Assembly (NCBI RefSeq): GCF_029867415.1
Contig: NC_081183.1
Location: 52,278,336 to 52,342,335 of the forward strand
DNA length: 64,000 nucleotides
Direction of reading: 5' to 3'
Source of the DNA: Vicia villosa
Taxonomy: Eukaryota > Streptophyta > Magnoliopsida > Fabales > Fabaceae
Positions 45,837-56,684 of the stretch are shown one piece after another (position 1 is the stretch's first letter; each line of letters begins with the position of its first letter). The notes under the pieces are model-generated. The model worked only from the letters and a program-made list of their open reading frames with translations, was not told where the DNA came from and searched no databases. Position numbers and translations under genes: made by a program.

Positions 45837-46424
45837 TCAGTGCTTCTGAATGCTGATTTGAGCATACTCTTTTATACTTTTCCTGAAATGGAAAACGTAA
45901 AGGATTAGATTACCACATTGTCTTATACAAAATTCATGCATAATGTTATCATCATAACTAAGAATATTGATCAGAACATTCCTTGTTCTAACAAAAGCTT
46001 CATACTTCTGGATGAGAGCCAAAGCCTTTGTCTCCTTGATTTGTGCATTTCCTTCATGAGTCATCTTCAGAGATTCAAAAATATCATGTGCAGTTTCCCT
46101 GTTTGTGATTTTCTCATATTCAGCATGTGAAATGGCATTTAACAATATAATCCTTGCTTTGTGGTGATTTTTGAACTCTTTCTTTTGCTAATCACTCATA
46201 GCCTGTCTAGTAATCTTGACTCCACGAGTAGTTACTGGATGTGTGTAACCATCCAACACTAAATCCCATAGATCACCATCTTGGCATAGAAAGTAGCTTT
46301 CAAGCCTATCTTTCCAATATTCAAAGTTCTCACCATCAAAGACTGGTGGTCTATTGAATCCATTAAAGCTAGAGTTACCATTGTTGCTTTGTTCAGAATT
46401 AGTTGGTGGAGTAGGAGTTGCCAT
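45837..46424 (-). pseudogene. SIRE gag, N-terminal part
   Basis: ATG at 46424 (MATPTPPTNSEQ), with RPPVFDGENFEYWKDRLESY of the UBN2-type Gag. An in-frame TAG at 46188-46190 interrupts, and the frame then continues with LLNAISHAEYEKITNRETAHD to LALIQKYEAF near 45990. After that about 150 bp of unassigned sequence lead straight into the RT tail, so a deletion removed the rest of gag, protease, integrase and most of RT. Confidence 0.85.
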
Positions 46425-46486
46425 AGCGAGTTTTTCTTCCTGAATCTTTTCTGTAACACTATTAAGTGTTTGCACCTAGAACCGAC

Positions 46487-46498
46487 GCTCTGATGCCA
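46487..46498 (-). promoter_or_regulatory. SIRE primer binding site
   Basis: TGGCATCAGAGC on the minus strand, two bases inside the LTR end at 46501. It is one base different from the usual initiator tRNA-Met PBS (TGGTATCAGAGC). Confidence 0.8.
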
Positions 46499-46500
46499 AT

Positions 46501-47339
46501 TGAAGGAGTGAAAAACACTTAGAAATGGGGGGATTGAATAAGGGTTGTTTCTAAAAAATGGCAGATAAAAATAATCACAGTTATTTTTATCCTGGTTTGT
46601 TGTTAATCAAACTACTCCAGTCCACCCCTTACAGAGTGATTTACCTCAACTGAGGATTTAATCCACTAATCGACCTTGATTACAATGGTATTCCACTTAG
46701 ACAACTTCTAAGTCTTCTAGAGTATACAGTTCACAACTTGATCACTCTAGGAATTTTCTTTTACAAAATAGTAAACAATATTACAAGAGTTTAATGTGCT
46801 TCTTAATAAGCTATAATCACCAAGTGATTTTTCTCTTAGGATTAAGTTCTAACACTCACTAAGATATTACAAGATTTGTTAGGTTGAAGATGAAGTTTCT
46901 TTGCTTTTTGTTTGATAGCTTTGTGAATCAATTTGGCAGCGTAAGTTCTCTCAGCGTATGTTGTATTTCTTCAGCAAACAGAACTTCTCTTTTATATGGC
47001 AGTGAGAAATGTGACTGTTGAACAGCATTAAATGCTTTACGTGAATAGTACACTGCTGCATTTAATGTTTCACTCTTTTGTCAACTACCTCGAGCCTTGT
47101 TTCAACTGCTCTTGCTGACTTTGCCTTTTGTAGCTTCTAACGTTTCTTTTGTCAGACAGACAGATTTGACGTTGTAGCTTTTTCATCTTGTACTTGCTTC
47201 TGGACTCAGACTATTAGAATGACGTTTGAATATCAGAGTCTTCAGCGTTGGTGCAGAGGCTACTTCAGTCATCAGACTTTGGAAGTTCTTTGTAGCGTGA
47301 TACCATCAAATCTTCAGAGCCTTGCTTCTGATTGCCATC
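46501..47339 (-). repeat. SIRE 5' LTR, truncated by Ogre2
   Basis: Element-sense end at 46501 (plus TGAAGGAGTG). A TATA box (TATAAAAG) lies at 46989-46996 on the minus strand. The U3 start is on the far side of Ogre2, outside the window. Confidence 0.8.
47335..47339. repeat. Presumed target site CCATC, left of Ogre2
   Basis: Five bases before the Ogre2 LTR. The matching copy should stand after its right LTR, outside the window. Confidence 0.5.
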
Positions 47340-47487
47340 TGTAATACGGTGAACTGACTTTTTATCGATCGAAATGTCGCGGTTAAGCATGAGTCGCCAC
47401 CGACTTTTATTTTATCCAAACAAATTCAGAAAGGCTAAAAGAAACAGAAAAAAACCTTTTAAAGAAATCTAAGTTCGGGGGTAATTT

Positions 47488-47536
47488 ATGCAAAGGGAAG
47501 GTGTAAGGCACCCTTTGCATCCATGGTTTTCCATGG
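47488..47536 (-). promoter_or_regulatory. Conserved U5 stem-loops (Ogre2 3' LTR)
   Basis: ATGCAAAGG pairs with CCTTTGCAT around the core (GGGTGCCTTACACCTTCCC in element sense). The adjacent CCATGG-TTTT-CCATGG hairpin is at 47521-47536. The right LTR copy is at 62383-62431. Confidence 0.65.
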
Positions 47537-47689
47537 GCTCTTAATTTCTTTGCTTGCTCGTTTTTAGAAAATGTAGATGAAAGAGGAAAAATGGACTTTA
47601 GCTCGTAAATGAGCGTAGCCAGTTTTTGAAGAATTTTGAGAAAGAATATAGAAAATAGAGCATGGCAAGGCAATTAGGGGCAATTACCT

Positions 47690-48010
47690 TAAACTCAGAT
47701 GATAGGTTTCTTTTTAGCCTTTCAGAATGAAAGGGTCAATCCTTGCCATAAGTGGGCAGGAAGCCTTTCGTTTGGAGGTTGAAGGGTCGTCGAAGCATCC
47801 TTTGCCATAAGACTGTCCCATGCCATAGAAGGGCAGGTAGTCTAAGGTAAGGATCAGAATAAGCCTTATTCGTAGGCAACCAGAAGATACCTCAGCCTTT
47901 TCGTAGGCAACTTCCGAGGGTCGAGATCATTTTAGTGTATCGAAGGCAGCATCATTAGGGACCATGATCTTTAATCGAGGCAACATGGCTGAGGTATCCT
48001 CGTATTCGAG
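47690..48010 (-). repeat. Hairpin-rich stretch in Ogre2 LTR
   Basis: Several perfect short hairpins: CCTTTCA-GAA-TGAAAGG, GAATAA-GCC-TTATTC, CCTCG-TATT-CGAGG and TGCC...GGCA inside AGACT...AGTCT. They repeat in the right LTR (62585-62905). Confidence 0.55.
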
Positions 48011-48039
48011 GGACATGGCTTATTCTGTAAAAACACAAA

Positions 48040-48100
48040 GGCAACAGGCAACAGGCAACAGGCAACAAGGCAACAAGCAACAGGCAACAAGGCAACAGAG
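48040..48100 (-). repeat. CAACAGG minisatellite
   Basis: About eight units of GGCAACA / AGGCAACA. Copy in the right LTR at 62935-62995. Confidence 0.8.
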
Positions 48101-49052
48101 AGGTTACCCCAAAAGGGTGCGTGTATGCAACAATCACGTGGTTCAATTCAGTTATTTATCTTATACATTAGTGATTCTAATCCAGTTTAAATTTGCACTC
48201 CCTAAATTACTAACCACGCAGTTATAGAGTAATAATAATAAAAATATGGGGAAGGGGACAATGAAACCAGCGGATCCCTAATAGGGTTTGACATAAGTAA
48301 TAATAAAAATAGAATAAGAATAGGGTTTAGGGTTACCAACGACGTAGCTTTGGCATTTAAACCCTGAAAAGAAAAAAAAGCAAACAAAGGAGGGTGAGTG
48401 TATTATCAATTCGGAGGCAAACGGGATTAACCCTAAATTAACCCTAAAATAAAGAATAAATAAATTAAAAAAAAATAATAAAAGAGACAAAGGCACTTAG
48501 CTCTGATTTGATCTGATAGGGTTGGCAGAAAGCCTCGGAGTTAACCCTGAAAAATGGCAAAGGCTGAGGAAAGATGAAGGCAAAACAAACCCCTGATTTT
48601 AAAAGAAAACAAAAATAGACTTTAATTTTAAGGTACTTAGCTCTGGGTTCTTGATCGGGCGCGTTGTCGGAGTGAACCATGTCGATAACCCTGAAAAGGC
48701 AAGGCACAAAAGAAAGAAAATATTTTTCAGTGTATTATCAATCCTGGTTAAGATTCAAATGGAATATAATGATAAATCAATTTAATTAATTATTGGTCTT
48801 GCGACCTAATTAATTAAATCGAGGCGAAAAACTAAATTGAGTAAAAATATTTTTTTTGGAATTTTTAGAATTAAAAGAAAATACATATGAATTTTTAAAG
48901 ATTTAATGGTAAATTAAAATAAATAAAGTCATTTAAACAAATATTAAAAGGGAAACAATTAAATAAATAAATTAGATAAATAAACATATAAAAGGTTTTT
49001 ATGAAATCTTATATAGTTTTTATGTATAAAAATAAAATTAAAAATAAAAACA

Positions 49053-49055
<3 letters not shown>

Positions 49056-49127
<72 letters not shown>
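49056..49127. repeat. (AT)n microsatellite in Ogre2 3' LTR
   Basis: About 70 bp of alternating A and T. The right LTR has the same run reaching the window end. Confidence 0.95.
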
Positions 49128-49130
<3 letters not shown>

Positions 49131-49984
49131 ATAAGATAAAAAGGTTGTGCAATAAAAAATAAAAAAAAATTAGAAATTACTTAGCTTTTGATCGTGTGTG
49201 GCGCAGGCCTGTGGTATATGGTGGACTAGCGTCTTCACGTGCGTAGGATCTGGAGAACGGAACATCTGATGGACCAAAGAACGAAGGCGCATCATGTACG
49301 CGTGGACTGGCACGCACTGAATCCATCCGTTAGCAAAAGATTTACGCGCGCGAAGGATTTGAATCCAGCCAATCACGGAGCGCCACCCAATCATCTTCTT
49401 CCCTCAAAAAATTCTGCAACACGTCTTTTATAGCGCTTGTTGCAAAACACGCTATAAAAGACTTACTTTTTACACCTGCCATTTACGAATACATCCAAAC
49501 ACCACAAGAAATATTTCGCGACTATGCCACTAGAGTCTTTCAAGGCCCCTGAGTTCAAAAAACCTATTGGTTTCCCCTAATTTGGCCTCAATCATAAAGC
49601 CCCAATTAGAGAGTTCGAAACCCTAATAATGGTATTAGGCATAAACATGCATAAAAAGACAATTAAAGCTCCAGACGCAATCAAAACTCCATCACAACTA
49701 TAATATGCAAATAGATTTCAGTATGAGTGCATGAATCAAACAAATCGAAGACTTTCAAGAAGATGCAAACCGTGAGTGGTATGGGACTGTTCTTGATGTT
49801 CCGAGGCTTGGAGATGACTGCAAATCGTTCAATAATCCTCCAAGAATGTGTTAGGACGTACCAGAGGCCTTGAATCGAGCTGTATCTTGGAGTTGATGTT
49901 TGAATTTTCCTTGGTTGTTAGAGCTCGGATTTGGTTTCTTTGGCTGCAAAAACTTGTGAACCCTTGCTCATGAATGATTTGTCT

Positions 49985-49991
49985 ATTTATA
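49985..49991 (-). promoter_or_regulatory. TATA box of Ogre2 3' LTR
   Basis: TATAAAT in CTCTATAAATAGAC on the minus strand. Confidence 0.55.
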
Positions 49992-51158
49992 GAGATGGAT
50001 TAGGGTAACGTAACATGACCAAATCTTCATTGAATCTTTGATTTGTCAATTTAGAAAATTTGATTTGAACATATTGTTAAAAGTTTCTAATTTAGTTCAA
50101 TTCCAATATTTTTTCACCAAGCTTTGTGGACCACGAAAATTAACTCATTAATGTGATATATTTGATTGGAATTGGAGCAAAATAAAATCTCTAACTATTT
50201 TTATGATTTTATATATTTAATTTATGATTTAAAATAATAAAAACCATAAAATAAATAACAAAATCCTAAAAATAATAAAACTTTGGTTTTAGGGCGTGCA
50301 TGGGCTCAAAGTGAAGATTGGATTAGTAGAACATAGGCCCATTTGGAAGATTTTAGATTTTGTGACCTTTTCTCTTCACATTTTCCTCACAAAATAGTCC
50401 AACTTTGACAAGGTGTATCTCCCTCAATTTTTGAGGTATGGAGGTATTCTAGGACTTTTTAGAAACCTTAGAGAGTCCTCTAACCAGTGTCTTTGGTCTC
50501 ACATCATAATTCTTCTCCATTCTCATTTTATGTCCTTTTGAAGAAAGTGTCTTGTTGTTGACTTTTAAAAAGGACCAATAATGTAGGAAGCCATATCTCT
50601 TGAACCATTGACCTATGAGCTCTGATTCTTGGACCATTGGATAGAGGAGTGAATTCCCTTTAAAATGAATTTTGGTGGGAATTTTTCTGATGAAGTATGA
50701 ATATTTGGTGAATTTTCGAAGTTTGGTTGACTTTTTCAGTTCATGCCAAAAATAGTAACTTTTGGCTTTTGACTTTTCTGATCTTTCCTTGTATCATCAT
50801 GATCAACCCTTGATCAAATGATGATTTTAGGGTTATGAGTATGTTGCTGACCAAATATCTTGAATTCTGATTGTGTATTGACTTGAAATGACTATTTTGC
50901 CCTTGAGAGTCGACTGTTGACCTAGTCAAGGTTCGAGGGACTCAATTTGCTCTGATTGGCTTGAAACTTTGCATGGAGATTCTTTGGGATGTTTGTGACC
51001 CTATGGAACCACCTTGAGCCATTGATTCAGTGATTTTCCTTTGAACAAACCAAACCCTAGTTTCTGAGCCTTGTTTAGGAGAGTGTGTCTTGAAGCTTGA
51101 TGTATTGATTTGAAACTTGAATAGGAGAAATAATGTGGGCAAATTTTGGGGTATGACA

Positions 51159-51180
51159 GCTGCCCCTGTTCAATTATCTT
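51159..51180 (-). promoter_or_regulatory. Ogre2 polypurine tract
   Basis: Minus strand AATTGAACAGGGGCAGC lies directly before the LTR. Its last 15 bases are the same as in the LARD. Confidence 0.87.
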
Positions 51181-51361
51181 AAACCTGAAGATGTAGAGTG
51201 GTTTGTATGCCATCGGTATCTGAAGGTGGAAGATGATTGAACACTAGAATACCAAGAAATTTGCCCTAGCTGAAATAGGGACTTTTGTCGGAGATGGGCT
51301 TAAAGATGCCATCTGACTTGATAAGCTTGAGAGTTAGAATGTGTCATATGTTAGACTGTTT

Positions 51362-51830
51362 GCATCCGCGGATGTCTGGAAAACCGTGCGTTAGGCTGAA
51401 GACAAGTCGTACGTTAGACTAATCCTGATTGCATCCTCAGATGTCTGGAAAACCGTGCGTCAGGTTGATGGATAAGCCGTACGTTAGACTACCCAATTTG
51501 CATCCGTAGATGTCTGGAAGACCGTACGTTAGGTCGAAGAATAAATCGTGCGTTAGACTATTCTCAATTGCATCCTCAGATGTCTGGAAAACCGTGCGTT
51601 AGGTTGATGGATAAGTCGTGCGTTAGACTACCCAATTTGCATCCGTAGATGTCTGGAAGACCGTGCGTTAGGTCGAAGAATAAATCGTGCGCTAGACTAT
51701 CTTCAATTGCATCCTCAGATGTCTGGAAAACCGTGCGTTAGGTTGATGGATAAGTCGTGCGTTAGACTACCCAATTTGCATCCGTAGATGTCTGGAAGAC
51801 CGTGCGTTAGGCTTTGCTTTGAATAAGATT
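51362..51830 (-). repeat. Ogre2 higher-order tandem repeat (69-70 bp unit, about 139 bp dimer)
   Basis: Units start with GCATCC at 51362, 51431, 51500, 51570, 51639, 51709 and 51778. Two variants alternate: GCATCCTCAGATG...AACCGTGCGTTAGGTTGATGG and GCATCCGTAGATG...GACCGTGCGTTAGGTCGAAG. Each unit has short hairpins: CATC/GATG, AACC/GGTT or GACC/GGTC, and often AGTC/GACT. Confidence 0.85.
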
Positions 51831-52754
51831 CGAACTTTTGTAATGTACCTGTCAGATAATATTCACTTGGTAACAATGTCAGTTTTATGCAATGTTTGTG
51901 ATGTATGTAATGAATGAGATGGAGTTCTCACAAATAAATGGGGCGCTTTGTATGTTCTGTATGAATTATAACCGCATGCGATGTATGAATATGTATGTGA
52001 TGTATATGATGTATGGCTATGATTTATGTCACTCAAAGCATCTTGACTGAGAAGATAAATCTCTATGTCATTGTGAGTTTGATGTTTTGATCTTTTCTTG
52101 GAGATGCTCAGCTGGGAATTTATGATTCTTGCTTGGGGATGATCAGTAACTTGATGTACCCTGACTAGGGATAAGAAATATTAGTAAGTCATGTTGGAGA
52201 AGAGCAAGTGTTGAAGATGTAACTCCGTGTTGGGGAGCTATGTCTTTTGTTGAGAGGATTTGAAGATATCTTCTTTAATGATTGCTCTGTGGGGATATGA
52301 TCTGGCTTTGTGGATTACCTTAGACATTGTCTCTTCGCCTTTCCTACCTAATGAACTAATAGATATTTTTGCGAAAAGAAAAGATAAATGATAATCATGT
52401 TCATATGCATATGTTCATTCGATATTATCATTGGACGTTTGTGTATTCGAAAAGAAACAAATGGAAACTCGGAAAAGAGAAAGTAACTTGTATTAAGAAA
52501 GCCATGAATAGGCAGAATAAAGAACATATTGTGTGTTTTTGGAAAAAGTACGGAATAATAAGAAAAGAAAAGTAGCTATGTGTAAACAATCCTATTGAGT
52601 TTCAACTTTGCTATTGCTATTATGTCCTCGAGCGTCTCATCCCTTGCTTGTTGGAGGAAGATGATTGGATTGATCCGAGCCCTTTGAACTTGACATTGTA
52701 ATTGTGTCCGATTGATGAATGATGTGGACGAGACATAGTTGTACGCTTAATCCT

Positions 52755-52940
52755 TAACTTTTGCCTAGACCGCCCTTTCAGGTTTTCAGTTTAGCAGGAT
52801 ACCCTTTTTTGCCCAAGTCGCCCTTTCGGGTTTTCAACTTGACGGATGTACATTTTTTATATATATCCCTAACTTTTGCCCAAACCCTTTTGGTTTGCCG
52901 GGATGCCCTTACTTTTGCCTAGGTACGTCGACCTAGCGGG
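52755..52940 (-). repeat. Ogre2 hairpin array, CCCTTTCAGG type
   Basis: Four units of the TTTTGCCYA type, with arms CTAGAC/GTTTAG (one G-T), CAAGT/ACTTG, CAAACC/GGTTTG and CTAGGT/ACCTAG. It corresponds to 30440-30605 in Ogre1. Confidence 0.75.
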
Positions 52941-52946
52941 TCATAT

Positions 52947-55900
52947 TTATGCGTAGTATTTTTTGACTATGTCTGTGTTCACCGGCTGTGGAAAGTCTTC
53001 TCCGTCCATAGTAGTGAGTATCATGGCTCCTCCAGAGAAAATTTTCTTGATTACAAATGGTCCCTCATAGATGGGAGTCCATTTGCCCCTAGGGTCACCT
53101 TGTGGTAGGATAATCCTCTTTATGACTAAGTCACCAGCCTGATAAACTTGTTGTTTGACTCTTTTGTTGAATGCCTTGATCATTCGCTTCTAGTACAATT
53201 GTCCATGACAAACAGCCGCAAGCCTCTTCTCGTCGATCAGGTTTATCTGATCCAGTCGAGTTTGAATCCACTCGTCTTCATCTAGCTATGCCTCTTTCAT
53301 GATCCTTAAGGATGGAATCTGAACTTCAATCGGTAACACAGCTTCCATACCATAGACTAATGAGAACGGGGTTGCCCCAGTTGATGTACGCGCGGAGGTA
53401 CGGTAACCATGAAGAGCAAATGGTAACATTTCATGCCAATCCTTGTAAGTCACAGTCATCTTCTGTACAATCTTCTTGATATTCTTGTTGGCAGCCTCCA
53501 CAGCGCCATTCATCTTTGGTCTATAAGGAGAAGAGTTGTGATGCTTGATATTGAACTGCGTGCAGAGCTCAGTGATCATCTTGTTATTTAAATTAGTACC
53601 ATTATCCGTGATAATCCTCTCGGGGATGCCATACCGACAGATGAGATTGTGTTTAATGAACCGAGCCACCACATTCTTAGTCACGGAAGCAAAGGAAGCA
53701 GCCTCTACCCATTTGGTGAAATAGTCGATGGCTACTAGGATAAAACGGTGTCCATTGGAAGCGGTAGGTTTAATTTCTCCGATCATATCAATGCCCCACA
53801 TTGCAAAAGGCCAAGGAGCAGTTAGAACGTTTAGGGGAACAGGAGGCACATGTATTTTGTCGGCATATATCTGACACTTGTGGCAAGTTCTGAAATGTTG
53901 GTGACAGTCAGTTTCCATAGTGGACCAATAGTAACCCGCTCTCAGAATCTTTTTAGCCATAGGATGTCCACTGGAATGGATTCCAAAGGTACCATCGTGC
54001 ATGTCTTCCATGATCTCTTCAGCTTCCTTCTTGTTCACACAACGAAGCAGGGTTGAATTATGGTTGCGCTTGTATAAGGTTCCATTGCTCAGAAAGAACT
54101 TGGATGCGAACCTTCTCAAGAATTTTTTGTCGTTGATGGATGCCCCTTCAGGGTATTCTTGAGTCTCGAGGTATCTTTTTACTTCGTGAAACCATGGTTT
54201 CTCTTCAACCTCGTTAGTAGCTATCTCGTAACAGTATGCTGGTTCGTCATATCTCTCAATAATAACTATAGGAGCCTCGTTGTCCCATCTGACCTTGAAC
54301 ATGGATGACATAGTAGCTAATGCGTCTGCCAGTTGATTCTCTTCTCGGGGAATATGTTCAAAAGTAATCTCTTCGAAATGTGGAATTAAAGATAGCACCA
54401 AATCTTTATAAGGCATGAGATTAGGATGCTTCGTGTCCCATTCTCCTTTGATTTGACTGATTACCAGGGCTGAATCCCCATATACTTCCAAGAACTTGAT
54501 TCTTAGGTCGATAGCAGCTTTGAGTCCCAAGATACAGGCTTCATATTCAGCCATGTTGTTGGTGCAGTCGAAACATAGTCTTGCTGTGAACGGGGTGTGT
54601 CCACCTGCGGGCGAGACAATCACAGCGCCAATACCATTACCAAGTGCATTCGAAGCTCCATCAAAAACCATAGTCCATCGGGATCCTGGTTCAGGTCCTT
54701 CATCCGGGCCAGGTTGTTCATAGTCAGTAACAAGCATAACATCTTCATCTGGAAACTCAAAGCTCATAGATTGATAGTCGTCTATAGCTTGTTTGGCCAA
54801 ATGATCTGCCACTACACTTCCTTTGATTGCTTTCTGTGTCGTATATTGGATGTCGTATTCTGTTAGTATCATTTGCCATCTCGCTATTCGTCCAGAGAGA
54901 GCGGGTTTTTCGAACACATACTTGATAGGATCCATTCTAGAAATCAACAAAGTGGTATGGTTCAACATATACTGTCTCAGTCGGCGAGCAGCCCATGCCA
55001 AAGCACAGCAAGTTATCTCGAGCAGTGAGTATCTTGTTTCACAGTCGGTAAACTTTTTGCTAAGGTAGTATATTGCATGCTCTTTTCGACCAGACTCGTC
55101 ATGTTGCCCCAGTACGCACCCCATCGAATTCTCTAACACTGTTAAGTACATAATTAGAGGTCTTCCTTCAGCAGGTGGTATCATGATCGGCGGTTCTTGC
55201 AGGTACTTTTTTATCTTGTCAAAGGCTTCTTGACATTGGTCGTTCCATTTCACTACTTGATCTTTCCTTAGTAACTTGAAGATTGGCTCACAAGTAGCGG
55301 TCAGATGGGAGATAAATCTAGCAATGTAGTTCAGACGTCCCAAGAATCCTCTAACTTCTTTCTCATTTCGTGGAGCGGGCATCTCTTGTATAGCTTTTAC
55401 CTTTGCAGGATCGACTTCAATACCTTTACTACTAACAACGAAACCCAGCAGCTTACCAGACCTTACGCCAAAGGTACACTTGTTCGGATTCAGTCTCAGC
55501 TTGTACTTCTTCAACCTATCAAACAACTTCTGTAAATGGACCAGATGTTCTTCTTCAGTGTTGGACTTTGCAATCATATCGTCAACATAGACCTCTATTT
55601 CTTTGTGGATCATGTCATGGAATAGAGCTACCATTGCACGTTGGTACGTTGCCCCAGCATTCTTCAATCCAAACGGCATGACTTTGTAACAGAAGGTGCC
55701 CCAAGGCGTAGTGAAAGTTGTCTTTTCCATGTCTTCGGGTGCCATCTTAATCTGATTGTAACCTGAGAAACCATCCATGAAAGAGAAAACCTTGCATTGT
55801 GCAGTACTGTCAACTAGAATGTCAATATGGGGTAGTGGGAAGTCATCTTTAGGGCTTGCTCGATTCAAATCTCTGTAGTCTACACACATTCTGACCTTTC

Positions 55901-56418
55901 CATCCTTCTTGGGTACGGGTACTATGTTGGCAATCCATGGCGGATAGCTTACTACTTTCAGGAACCCAACATTGAATTGTTTCTCGACCTCTTCTTTGAT
56001 TTTCTGAGCCATGTCAGGTCTGCTTCTTCGTAACTTCTGTTTAACCGGAGGACTGTTTTCTTTGATAGGTAGACGATGAACCACAATATCAGTATCGAGC
56101 CCAGGCATATCTTCGTAGGACCAAGCAAAGATCTCAACATTGTCTCGTAGCATCTGAATCAATCTTTGTTTGACAGCATCCTCTAGTTCAGCTCTTATCT
56201 TTATCTTTTTCTTTTCTTCGTCGGTACCTATGTTCACAACCTCAATTGGCTCTTCGTGTGGCTGTATAGTCTTTTCTTCTTGCTCTAGTAATCTGGCAAG
56301 TTCTCTAGGCACTTCACAACCTTCCTCACCTTCATCCTCAGCTTGGTAGATCGGATTTTCAAAGTCATATTTAGCAATAGCAGAGTCGTTATCGTTAGGA
56401 TCCAGAGTGGATGTGGAT
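52947..56418 (-). pseudogene. Ogre2 pol exon: RT, RNase H, aRH, integrase (two stops)
   Basis: It starts at the intron acceptor (56418) and runs 1157 codons with two in-frame TAGs at 53286-53288 and 53190-53192. Exon residues: RT with YVDD at about 277-280; gypsy RNase H about 425-540; archaeal-type RNase H with D586, E624, D648 and D698; integrase zinc site with Cys at 845 and 848; catalytic D877, D938 and E974 with 35 residues between the last two. The stops fall after the catalytic core, in the C-terminal part (MKEA*, GQLY*), so RT and RNase H would be made whole and integrase lacks its tail. An upstream Met at 56492 lies in the intron and is not the likely start. Confidence 0.93.
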
Positions 56419-56684
56419 CTGCAGTGTATTATGTGGGTGTGTGTGAGAAAACATAGCAGTAAAAAAGTAAAGAAAAATAAAAGCAAACACACAATTTGAA
56501 TACGAAACGTCCAATGTTTTATTGAATGAAAATATGCTTATGAAATGACAAGCCCTTACAAATGGACCAATGTGTCTCGGGCAGGACACATGGCTTTAGA
56601 GTTTATTGTTTATTGAAGTACAGAAATTAAATTTGGAAATGAAAAAAAAGGGAAAGCAGGAAATAAACTAAGAATGGAAATTAC
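56419..56684 (-). other. Ogre2 intron between gag-pro and pol
   Basis: 266 bp, donor GA/GTAATT (G at 56684) and acceptor CTGCAG ending at 56419. Splicing joins the frames in phase 2 as in Ogre1, converting the end of gag-pro (SQE) into pol without a stop. Unspliced RNA would give gag-pro alone, so splicing sets the Gag to Gag-Pol ratio (known idea for Ogre). Confidence 0.82.

Larger units (their letters stand above)
22499..47339 (-). mobile_element. SIRE/Maximus-like copia element, degraded host of the nest
   Basis: The pieces in element sense are the 5' LTR (47339 to 46501, broken by Ogre2), PBS (46498-46487), gag remnant, RT tail plus RNase H (about 45836-45362), a spacer, [Ogre1 insertion], a second spacer, and an env-like gene (23653 to 22499, broken by T3). 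Pol followed by an env-like frame is the hallmark order of SIRE-type elements. Most of pol (protease, integrase, most of RT) is missing, an internal deletion between about 45990 and 45836. Confidence 0.8.
47340..51158 (-). repeat. Ogre2 3' LTR
   Basis: Element-sense start at 51158 (TGTCATACCCCAAAATTTGC, the same 20 bases as the LARD LTR). U5 stem-loops at 47488-47536, a hairpin-rich stretch at 47690-48010, a CAACAGG minisatellite at 48040-48100, an (AT)n run at 49056-49127 and a TATA box at 49985-49991. The right LTR lacks about 14 bases near 63130 that are present here near 48235. Confidence 0.95.
51181..52946 (-). other. Ogre2 3' non-coding region
   Basis: About 1.8 kb between integrase and PPT with no supported gene. 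Holds a two-unit higher-order repeat and a hairpin array, listed separately, plus ATGTATG-rich text at 51880-52025. Confidence 0.75.

Noticed and set aside
49340..49375. A third tRNA-like module in the Ogre2 LTR
   Set aside because: Only a B-box-like GGATTCAAATCC on the minus strand; no matching A box at the right distance.
53850..55535. Plus-strand frames of 60-90 codons opposite Ogre pol
   Set aside because: Antisense shadows of the conserved pol gene.
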